Origin: Burkholderiaceae bacterium
Lineage (GTDB): Bacteria; Pseudomonadota; Gammaproteobacteria; Burkholderiales; Burkholderiaceae
Reading direction: 5' to 3'
DNA length: 60,170 nucleotides
Assembly: GCA_947374315.1 (NCBI GenBank)
Contig: CANCBK010000002.1
Coordinates: 1-60,170 of the forward strand
Shown: one piece after another, positions 42,181-48,728 of the stretch
Position numbering within the stretch: the stretch's first letter is position 1
Layout: each line of letters begins with the position of its first letter
Notes under the pieces: model-generated
Databases searched by the model: none
The model's input: only the letters and a program-made list of their open reading frames with translations
What the model was told of the DNA's origin: nothing
Program-made: the position numbers and the translations under genes

Positions 42181-42195
42181 CTAGGGCGAATTCAG

Positions 42196-43206
42196 TTGCC
42201 TTCAATACAAGCTGCTTTTTGGGTTGTTGCGCTTTTAGTAGCGCTTGCCCTTATTTTTGATTTCATGAATGGCTTTCATGATGCCGCGAACTCCATTGCA
42301 ACCGTTGTATCAACTGGGGTTCTAAAGCCCCAGCAGGCTGTTGTCTTCGCTGCCTTTTTTAATTTTCTTGCTGTGTTTATTTTTCATCTAAGCGTGGCCG
42401 CTACCGTAGGGAAGGGCATTGTTCTTCCTGCGGTAGTCGATTTACACGTGATCTTTGGTGCCTTGGTTGGCGCGATTATCTGGAACGTATTAACTTGGAT
42501 GTATGGAATTCCCTCTAGCTCTTCTCATGCATTGATTGGTGGCTTGGTCGGCGCCACAATCCCCAAGGCGGGATTCGAAGGCTTAGTTTGGTCTGGCATC
42601 ATCAAAACCGTGTCCTTCATCTTCATCTCCCCACTACTTGGATTTCTGTTGGGCTCTTTGATGATGTTATTAGTGTCTTGGATATGTCGCAATGTCACGC
42701 TCTCAAAAACAGATCGCTGGTTTAGGCGTCTTCAATTGTTCTCGGCTGGTGCGTATAGCTTAGGACATGGCGGCAATGACTCCCAGAAAACAATCGGCAT
42801 CATTTGGCTGTTATTAATCATTACTGGTTATACGGAGGCAAGCGCAAGCTCTCCGCCAATCTGGACCATCGTCGCCTGTTATGTCGCGATTGCAATGGGA
42901 ACCATGTTCGGTGGTTGGCGCATTGTTAAAACGATGGGTCAAAAGCTCACTAAGCTGAAGCCAGTCGGGGGGTTCTGTGCCGAAACTGGCGGAGCGATTA
43001 CTTTATTTGCTGCAACGGCCCTTGGTGTTCCTGTCTCGACTACCCACACAATTACTGGGGCTATTGTTGGGGTTGGCTCTACTCAGCGGGCAAGCGCAGT
43101 GCGTTGGGGTGTGGCCGGCAATATCGTCTGGGCCTGGATCTTTACTATTCCAGCAACCGCTTTGATGTCAATGGCCGTTTATTACCTGAGCCTCTGGATT
43201 TTTTAA
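42196..43206 (+). CDS. pit: Low-affinity inorganic phosphate transporter (PiT family)
   Basis: This proton-coupled metal-phosphate symporter has 336 residues and about ten helices in two inverted halves. Each half carries a PiT signature: NGFHDAANSIATVVSTGVL near residue 25, and GGAITLFAATALGVPVSTTH near 264. The GGNDSQKTIG segment lies in between. The start is TTG 42196; no ATG is available before the conserved region. It follows the DUF47 gene. Confidence 0.93.
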   Translation: MPSIQAAFWVVALLVALALIFDFMNGFHDAANSIATVVSTGVLKPQQAVVFAAFFNFLAVFIFHLSVAATVGKGIVLPAVVDLHVIFGALVGAIIWNVLTWMYGIPSSSSHALIGGLVGATIPKAGFEGLVWSGIIKTVSFIFISPLLGFLLGSLMMLLVSWICRNVTLSKTDRWFRRLQLFSAGAYSLGHGGNDSQKTIGIIWLLLIITGYTEASASSPPIWTIVACYVAIAMGTMFGGWRIVKTMGQKLTKLKPVGGFCAETGGAITLFAATALGVPVSTTHTITGAIVGVGSTQRASAVRWGVAGNIVWAWIFTIPATALMSMAVYYLSLWIF

Positions 43207-43366
43207 TTTAGTCTGCTTGGCTTGTAAATTCGCATTTGAGCCAGGCCTTCAGCAAAGATTCCTTTGTGCGGTTAATCTACCCGCTATTCCATTATTTGCA
43301 GTAAATCCCAGAGATTCATATTGGGAACCCTTTTTTTTGGGGTTGTTCTATATTTAGGAGATATCA

Positions 43367-44455
43367 GTGGCGGTGACTGTAGAAGCTATACAAGCGGCAT
43401 TAAAGGGTTTAGTTGACCCAAATACTCAAATTGATTTTGTAACGGGAAAGGCCGTCAAGAATGTAAAGCTAGATGGCGGCGATATTTCTTTGGATATTAT
43501 TTTGGGATACCCGGCTAAGAGCCAATTTGAATCGATTCGTCAATCGGTTATCGGCGTCCTTCGCGAATTACCGGATGTCAAAAGCGTCACCGTGAATGTC
43601 AGCAGTCAAATCGTGTCGCATGCTGTGCAGCGTGGCGTGAAGTTATTGCCAGGTGTAAAAAATATTATTGCGGTAGCAAGTGGCAAGGGTGGTGTTGGTA
43701 AGTCCACCACCGCAGTCAATCTCGCATTAGCACTCTCTGCGGAAGGTGCGCAAGTGGGGATCTTGGATGCGGATATTTATGGTCCGAGCCAACCAATGAT
43801 GCTGGGTATTACTGGCAGACCAGAGTCCCTAGAGGAAAATACGATTGAGCCCATGGAGGGTCATGGTCTGCAAGCAAGTTCGATTGGTTTCTTGATCGAC
43901 GATGATGCCCCAATGGTGTGGCGTGGTCCGATGGTCACCTCTGCCTTGGAGCAGTTACTGCGCCAGACTCGCTGGCGTGACCTGGATTACTTGATTGTAG
44001 ATATGCCTCCAGGTACTGGCGATATTCAGTTGACTCTGGCTCAAAAGGTGCCAGTCACAGGGGCGGTCATTGTGACTACCCCGCAAGACATTGCCTTGCT
44101 CGATGCGCGCAAAGGTTTAAAGATGTTTGAAAAGGTCGGCGTCCCAATCATTGGGATTATTGAAAATATGAGTACTTATGTCTGCCCTAGTTGTGGTCAT
44201 GAGGAGCATGTATTTGGTACTGGTGGCGGCGAGAAGATGTGTAAAGAGTACGGTACGGATTTTTTGGGCGCATTGCCTTTGAACTTATCCATTCGCGAGC
44301 AGGCTGATGCAGGTCGCCCAACGGTTGTGGCTGACCCTGATGGTGCAATTAGTGCGATCTATAAAACGATTGCAAGGCAGGTCGCCATTAAGGTGGCTAG
44401 CCTTTCAAAAGATATGAGCAGTAAATTTCCCAATATTGTGGTTCAGAATACCTAA
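43367..44455 (+). CDS. apbC: Mrp/ApbC family iron-sulfur cluster carrier ATPase
   Basis: ApbC-type proteins bind and deliver Fe-S clusters in the cytoplasm. A GTG start at 43367 has AGGAG six bases upstream. The 362-residue protein has an N-terminal DUF59 (MIP18) domain (about 1-90), a deviant Walker A GKGGVGKST (about 105-113) and DMPPGTGDIQLTL. The cluster-binding CPSC pair is in STYVCPSCGHEE near 270. It heads the formate dehydrogenase block (6 bases to the next gene), whose subunits contain many Fe-S clusters. A specific role in FDH maturation is inference. Confidence 0.93.
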   Translation: MAVTVEAIQAALKGLVDPNTQIDFVTGKAVKNVKLDGGDISLDIILGYPAKSQFESIRQSVIGVLRELPDVKSVTVNVSSQIVSHAVQRGVKLLPGVKNIIAVASGKGGVGKSTTAVNLALALSAEGAQVGILDADIYGPSQPMMLGITGRPESLEENTIEPMEGHGLQASSIGFLIDDDAPMVWRGPMVTSALEQLLRQTRWRDLDYLIVDMPPGTGDIQLTLAQKVPVTGAVIVTTPQDIALLDARKGLKMFEKVGVPIIGIIENMSTYVCPSCGHEEHVFGTGGGEKMCKEYGTDFLGALPLNLSIREQADAGRPTVVADPDGAISAIYKTIARQVAIKVASLSKDMSSKFPNIVVQNT

Positions 44456-44461
44456 GGACTT

Positions 44462-45001
44462 ATGCATTTTGCGGTGCTTATGCGAAAGCAGTTTGTAGAC
44501 AACCCATGGATTTCATTTCGATGGGTGCCTCAAGAAGTGTTGCCAGATTTTGGTGGGCTCACTAATCAATCTTCTGCGCGCGACAAAATCTCTGGGCAGT
44601 TTGTAGGGGGTGATGAGCAGGGTGAGTCTTGGTTGTTTACTGGTTATGAGCTCAGCCTGTTTCCAGATGAGGCTGAAGGCTACTACCTGAATCTCTCCGC
44701 TACTCAACCTTGTTGGTTTGTGATGTGGCGCCTAGAAGAAGACATCGATCACTATGTGGATAGTCAATCTATCGAGCGAGCAAAATCAGAGGCCACGCTT
44801 GCTGTTCCGCATCGCATTAGTGTTAGCTATAACGAGGCGGGTCGCCTATTGGATGGCGGTGAATCGGTTGATAACATTCCGATGACTCCGGAGCACGCTT
44901 CATGGTTACAAGAATTTGTAAATCTACATTACCGTCCTGAGGTTAAAAAGCGTCATCGTCCCGCATCCTTTCAGGGCGCAAATCGCCAGGCGGAAGATTG
45001 A
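44462..45001 (+). CDS. DUF3305 protein of the formate dehydrogenase cluster
   Basis: The 179-residue soluble protein starts with FAVLMRKQFVDNPWISFRWV, typical of DUF3305. It is found with DUF3306 and formate dehydrogenase genes in proteobacteria, but its function is not established. Conserved-looking parts include YELSLFPDEAEGYYLNLSAT, PCWFVMWRLEED and SVSYNEAGRLLDGGE. It lies 6 bases after apbC and overlaps the DUF3306 gene by one base (TGATG). Confidence 0.85.
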   Translation: MHFAVLMRKQFVDNPWISFRWVPQEVLPDFGGLTNQSSARDKISGQFVGGDEQGESWLFTGYELSLFPDEAEGYYLNLSATQPCWFVMWRLEEDIDHYVDSQSIERAKSEATLAVPHRISVSYNEAGRLLDGGESVDNIPMTPEHASWLQEFVNLHYRPEVKKRHRPASFQGANRQAED

Positions 45002-45582
45002 TGGCTGGCGGCTTTCTCAATCGATGGTCGCGTCGCAAGGCAGGGGAGCAGCTCGAGCCCGATAAGCGGTTGGCGGATGACGCCAGGCAAGAGATGACAG
45101 GCCAGCCACAAGTTGAAGATGTATTGCCTGAGTCGTCTGATGCTCCGGTACCAATGACGCTAGACGATGTTGAAAAGATTGATCGCTTGGCACCGGATTT
45201 CTCGGCGTTTATGAAACCTGGGGTTGATCCCGCAGTACAGCAGGCTGCGATGAAAAAGATGTTTTCCGACCCACACTTCAATGTGATGGATGGTCTAGAT
45301 ATCTATATTGATGACTATTCCAAGCCAGACCCCATTCCTTTGGAAATGCTTAAGCGCATGGTGCAGTCCGACATGCTCAATATCTTCCGTAAGGATAGTA
45401 GCGATGCCAGTGAGTCCGCTGAAGTTGGCGAGACGGGCAAGGAGATTGCTACTGAGTTACCGGAAGCAAAAGAGCTTGCTTTGCCCAGCATGGACCAGGC
45501 TGATTTAAGATCCACCCATCCCGCCTCTGACCCAGAGTTGGGATATAAAGACTCCATACCCGTGGACAAGAAAACCAGTTAA
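45001..45582 (+). CDS. DUF3306 protein of the formate dehydrogenase cluster
   Basis: From ATG 45001 the 193-residue protein starts MAGGFLNRWSRRKAGEQ, the usual DUF3306 opening with FLxRWSRRK. The middle has FSAFMKPGVDPAVQQAAMKK and DGLDIYIDDYSKPDPIPLEM. The C-terminal third is acidic and low in complexity. It has no signal peptide or cofactor motif. It is tightly coupled with DUF3305, and both are thought to serve FDH assembly or electron transfer; that is inference from linkage. Confidence 0.85.
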   Translation: MAGGFLNRWSRRKAGEQLEPDKRLADDARQEMTGQPQVEDVLPESSDAPVPMTLDDVEKIDRLAPDFSAFMKPGVDPAVQQAAMKKMFSDPHFNVMDGLDIYIDDYSKPDPIPLEMLKRMVQSDMLNIFRKDSSDASESAEVGETGKEIATELPEAKELALPSMDQADLRSTHPASDPELGYKDSIPVDKKTS

Positions 45583-45593
45583 GAAGAGTATTC

Positions 45594-47684
45594 ATGAGCC
45601 AGAAATTAGTCTGCAATTGCAATGGAACCATGCCCTTAGATGCGAAGGCTCTGGGCGTCACCGTGCATACCTCTTTATGTCGGCAAGAGGTGGGTACCGT
45701 TATCAAAGCGCTCGACGGTAATGAGTCTCTCATTATTGCCTGCACTCAGGAGCGAGCATTATTTGGCGAGTTAGCTGATCAATCAGAGAAGTCTTTGGTA
45801 GCGCCATTACGTTTTGTGAACATTCGCGAAGTGGCTGGCTGGACTCAAGAAGCTAAATCTTCCGGACCAAAGATTGCCGCTTTGCTGGCTTTGGCGGAGA
45901 TGCCGGAAGCCGAGCCTGTTCCCTTGGTGAGTTATGAGAGTCGGGGGCGTTTACTTATTATTGGGCCGGGCAGTCAAGCCTTACCTTGGGCTGAAAAGTT
46001 GGGCGATTCCCTTGATGTCTCGGTGCTCTCTACCGAACCAGGGGCGCTACCCATTAGCCGAAATTTTCCGGTTTATACAGGAGCGGTAACGGGGTTGGAT
46101 GGTTATCTCGGCAAATTCACGGTAGATTGGGAGTTGCAAAACCCCATTGATCCAGAGATGTGCACCCGTTGCGGCGCCTGTGTTGAGGTCTGTCCTGAAG
46201 GCGCGATTGATGACGCATTTCAGATTGATTTAACCAAATGTAAATCTCATCGAGATTGCGTTACGGCCTGCGCTGGTATTGGAGCCATTCATTTTGATCG
46301 CGTTGAGCGTAAGCGCAGCTCTGAATTTGATTTGATTATGGATTTGCGTGCCGATCCTCGGATGCGCATGAGCCAAACCCCGCAGGGTTACTTTGCCCCT
46401 GGCAAGGATCCCTTGGAGCAGGCGTTAGTTGCAAACCAGTTGCTCGGCTTCATTGGTGAGTTTGAGAAGCCCAAGTACTTCGCCTATAGCGAGAAACTTT
46501 GTGCTCATGGCCGCAATGGCAAAGTAGGGTGTAGCGCGTGTATCGATGTTTGCTCTACGGGCGCTATTAGCTCCCTATTTAAGGCTGGACAAGGTACTGT
46601 TGAGGTGAACCCTAATCTTTGCATGGGCTGTGGCGCCTGTGCGACTGTGTGCCCGTCTGGTGCTATGCGTTACAACTACCCAAGCGTGACGCATCAAGGT
46701 AAAGAAATTAAAACTCTGGCGGCTGTATTCGGTGCAGAGAGCGCAAAAGTAAAGCAAGCACTTGCCCCGGCCTTGTTGTTACATACCCTTAAAGCAGGCA
46801 CTCAATTGTTGGATTCCCTTGGGCGCTCAGCCCACTTAAGGCCCAAACAGTTTGAAGCTTTGCCGTCCTTTGTATTGCCGTACGGCATTGAGCATATTGC
46901 GTCGACAGGCCTCGATTTATGGCTTGGCGCCCTAAGCTATGGTTTTGGTGAAGTCATCCTACTGCTAACCGGTGATGAGGATCCCGCTTATCGTGCCGCG
47001 CTCGAAACGCAAAGGGTTCTAGGGAATGCTATTTTGGCTGCTTACGGCTTCGATGCCAGAATTTCATTAATCCAACTTGAAACTGTGGATGATTTACAGC
47101 CTGCCTCTATTGCTATGGGGAAACTTCGTCAACGCGGAGCGTTAGCCGCAATTTGTTCGCCTGCAAGTTTTGGCTTGGGCAATCAGAAGCGCGAAACAAT
47201 TGAAGCGGTATTGGAACATTTACAAAGGCAGGCTAAAACACCCCTTCCACTGGGCGGGGTTGCGTTGCCTAAGTCCTCCTTCTTGGGCGGTCTGAATATT
47301 AATAAGGACGCATGCACGCTTTGCATGTCTTGCGTCGGCAGCTGCCCTGAAGGTGCTTTATTGGATAACCTTGATGAACCAAAACTTTCTTTTATTGAGA
47401 AGCAATGCGTTCAATGTGGCATCTGCGTGCAAACTTGTCCTGAGCAGGCTTTAGCTTTAGCGCCTCGGTTGCTAGCGGTCGAGGAACGCAAGAAAAAGGT
47501 TGAAATTAATGAGACCAAACCTTTTCATTGCATTAGTTGTGGCAAAGTTTTCGGCACCACTAAGATGGTGGATTTGATGTTGGTGAAGTTGGGGGCTCAT
47601 GGCGCTTTCGCTGGGGCAGCGTTGGATCGCCTCAAGATGTGCAGCGACTGTCGGGTGGTAGATATGGTGAAAAAAGAAATATGA
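45594..47684 (+). CDS. 4Fe-4S polyferredoxin of the formate dehydrogenase cluster
   Basis: The 696-residue cytoplasmic protein holds several ferredoxin-like sites: CTRCGACVEVCPEG (about 189), an irregular CKSHRDCVTAC (about 215), CSACIDVCSTG (about 307), CMGCGACATVCPSG (about 343), CTLCMSCVGSCPEG (about 574) and CVQCGICVQTCPEQ (about 606). Near the C-terminus CISCGK and CSDC form a likely zinc ribbon. The N-terminus has a CNCNG pair. It is an electron-transfer or assembly factor linked to formate dehydrogenases in Burkholderiales; its partner is not known. It ends with ATGA overlap into the chaperone gene. Confidence 0.88.
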   Translation: MSQKLVCNCNGTMPLDAKALGVTVHTSLCRQEVGTVIKALDGNESLIIACTQERALFGELADQSEKSLVAPLRFVNIREVAGWTQEAKSSGPKIAALLALAEMPEAEPVPLVSYESRGRLLIIGPGSQALPWAEKLGDSLDVSVLSTEPGALPISRNFPVYTGAVTGLDGYLGKFTVDWELQNPIDPEMCTRCGACVEVCPEGAIDDAFQIDLTKCKSHRDCVTACAGIGAIHFDRVERKRSSEFDLIMDLRADPRMRMSQTPQGYFAPGKDPLEQALVANQLLGFIGEFEKPKYFAYSEKLCAHGRNGKVGCSACIDVCSTGAISSLFKAGQGTVEVNPNLCMGCGACATVCPSGAMRYNYPSVTHQGKEIKTLAAVFGAESAKVKQALAPALLLHTLKAGTQLLDSLGRSAHLRPKQFEALPSFVLPYGIEHIASTGLDLWLGALSYGFGEVILLLTGDEDPAYRAALETQRVLGNAILAAYGFDARISLIQLETVDDLQPASIAMGKLRQRGALAAICSPASFGLGNQKRETIEAVLEHLQRQAKTPLPLGGVALPKSSFLGGLNINKDACTLCMSCVGSCPEGALLDNLDEPKLSFIEKQCVQCGICVQTCPEQALALAPRLLAVEERKKKVEINETKPFHCISCGKVFGTTKMVDLMLVKLGAHGAFAGAALDRLKMCSDCRVVDMVKKEI

Positions 47685-48325
47685 GTCAGCAAATAAAACA
47701 AGGTGCCACAACTGAGGTTGGTGATATAGGTTTGCCGGAGGATTTAGCTAGGGCGGATTTGTACGGCTTGATTGCCAGGCTCTTTCATCAGCCGCCTGAT
47801 CAGGAGTTGCTAGATCAAATTGCCGCCTCCATACCGGAGGGCCAGGAGACCCAGCCTGAGGATGCGCCCCTGGCAAAGGTCTGGCATAGCGTGGTTGAGG
47901 TAGCTAAATCCAATGCTGCCAAAGCTTGGCACGATGAATTTGATCTTAATTTCATTAGCGTTGGCCGTCCTAATGTGATTCTTAATGGCTCTTTTTATCT
48001 GGCTGGTCATTTAAATGAAAAGCCTTTGGTGGATATTCGTCGGGCATTAGACGCATTTGGTCTAGAGTCAGCTGAAGAGGTTACCGAGACCGAGGATCAT
48101 ATCTCCGCACTTTGCGAGGTGATGCGTTATCTCATCGCCGGAGATGATGTGGAGGTATCCAATTTGACTAATCAAAAGATATTTTTCAACAACCACATGC
48201 GTCCTTGGTATGACGAATTGTGCGACGCAATCGAGGATGTTCCGGCCATGCACCTTTACCATCCGGTTGCCGCCTTGACGAGAGAATTTTTGGCGATCGA
48301 GGGGCAGGGCTACGATATGCTTTGA
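47681..48325 (+). CDS. TorD/DmsD-family molybdoenzyme chaperone
   Basis: I use ATG 47681, which overlaps the preceding stop; the open frame extends upstream only as a shadow of that gene. The 214-residue all-helical protein has LARADLYGLIARLFHQPPD, an EFDLNFISVGRPNVILNGSF stretch and a C-terminal MHLYHPVAALTREFL. These enzymes bind the Tat signal of a molybdo- or tungstoenzyme and hold it until cofactor is inserted. Its client is presumably the FDH catalytic subunit encoded 400 bases downstream. Confidence 0.9.
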   Translation: MSQQIKQGATTEVGDIGLPEDLARADLYGLIARLFHQPPDQELLDQIAASIPEGQETQPEDAPLAKVWHSVVEVAKSNAAKAWHDEFDLNFISVGRPNVILNGSFYLAGHLNEKPLVDIRRALDAFGLESAEEVTETEDHISALCEVMRYLIAGDDVEVSNLTNQKIFFNNHMRPWYDELCDAIEDVPAMHLYHPVAALTREFLAIEGQGYDML

Positions 48326-48381
48326 TGTTGCGCTGCATCAAAATAGGGACTTTATGCCAAACATTTTTTTGTTCTACATAT

Positions 48382-48401
48382 GGTAAAAATGCAATTACCA
48401 A
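48382..48401. promoter_or_regulatory. Inverted repeat TGGTAA-N8-TTACCA upstream of the FDH genes
   Basis: A perfect six-base dyad with eight-base spacer lies in the 119-base region between the chaperone and the small Tat protein, 8 bases before an FNR-like box. Its regulator is unknown; it does not match the ModE consensus I know. With the next dyad it suggests a composite control region. Confidence 0.35.
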
Positions 48402-48408
48402 TTACACT

Positions 48409-48422
48409 TGACGAATATCAAG
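48409..48422. promoter_or_regulatory. FNR/CRP-type box upstream of the FDH genes
   Basis: TTGACGAATATCAA matches the FNR/Anr consensus TTGAT-N4-ATCAA at 9 of 10 fixed positions. It lies inside a longer dyad, ACTTGACGAATATCAAGT (48407-48424). The box ends 22 bases before the ATG at 48445, close for class II activation of that gene. It could instead repress, or control a start further downstream. A CRP-type regulator is also possible. Confidence 0.5.
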
Positions 48423-48444
48423 TTGCACTAAATAGGAGCATGCA

Positions 48445-48666
48445 ATGAGTAATAAATCGACAACTGCAGCAGCTGAAGAGAATAAGCCTTCACGCAGAAA
48501 GTTTTTTATTGGAGCCGGCGCAACCGTTGGTGCTGTCGCTGTTGCTTCACAAACCCCGCTTGGTAAAGCAGTCATTCAAGAAATCGGTAGCACCGTGCAG
48601 GGTAAAGATGATGGTTATCAGCTGTCTGCCCACATGCGCAAATATTACGAAACAACGATGCTTTAA
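48445..48666 (+). CDS. Formate dehydrogenase region TAT-target small protein
   Basis: The 73-residue protein has a twin-arginine signal (SRRKFFIGAGATVGAVAVAS, residues about 17-36). The mature end contains GYQLSAHMRKYYETTML. It fits the known small Tat protein always found just upstream of the FDH catalytic subunit. It lacks cofactor motifs, and its function is unknown. The mature part after cleavage is only about 30 residues. Confidence 0.88.
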   Translation: MSNKSTTAAAEENKPSRRKFFIGAGATVGAVAVASQTPLGKAVIQEIGSTVQGKDDGYQLSAHMRKYYETTML

Positions 48667-48728
48667 ATCGAACTTTTGTTTTAACTCTTTTTAAATACAT
48701 CAACACCATTTTTTATCAGGGACAACAT

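Noticed and set aside
43326..43344. Hairpin with a T8 loop before apbC as a terminator
   Set aside because: AACCC pairs with GGGTT but the T run is in the loop, not after the stem, so it is not a terminator. It lies in a 160-base gap in which I also found no convincing promoter.
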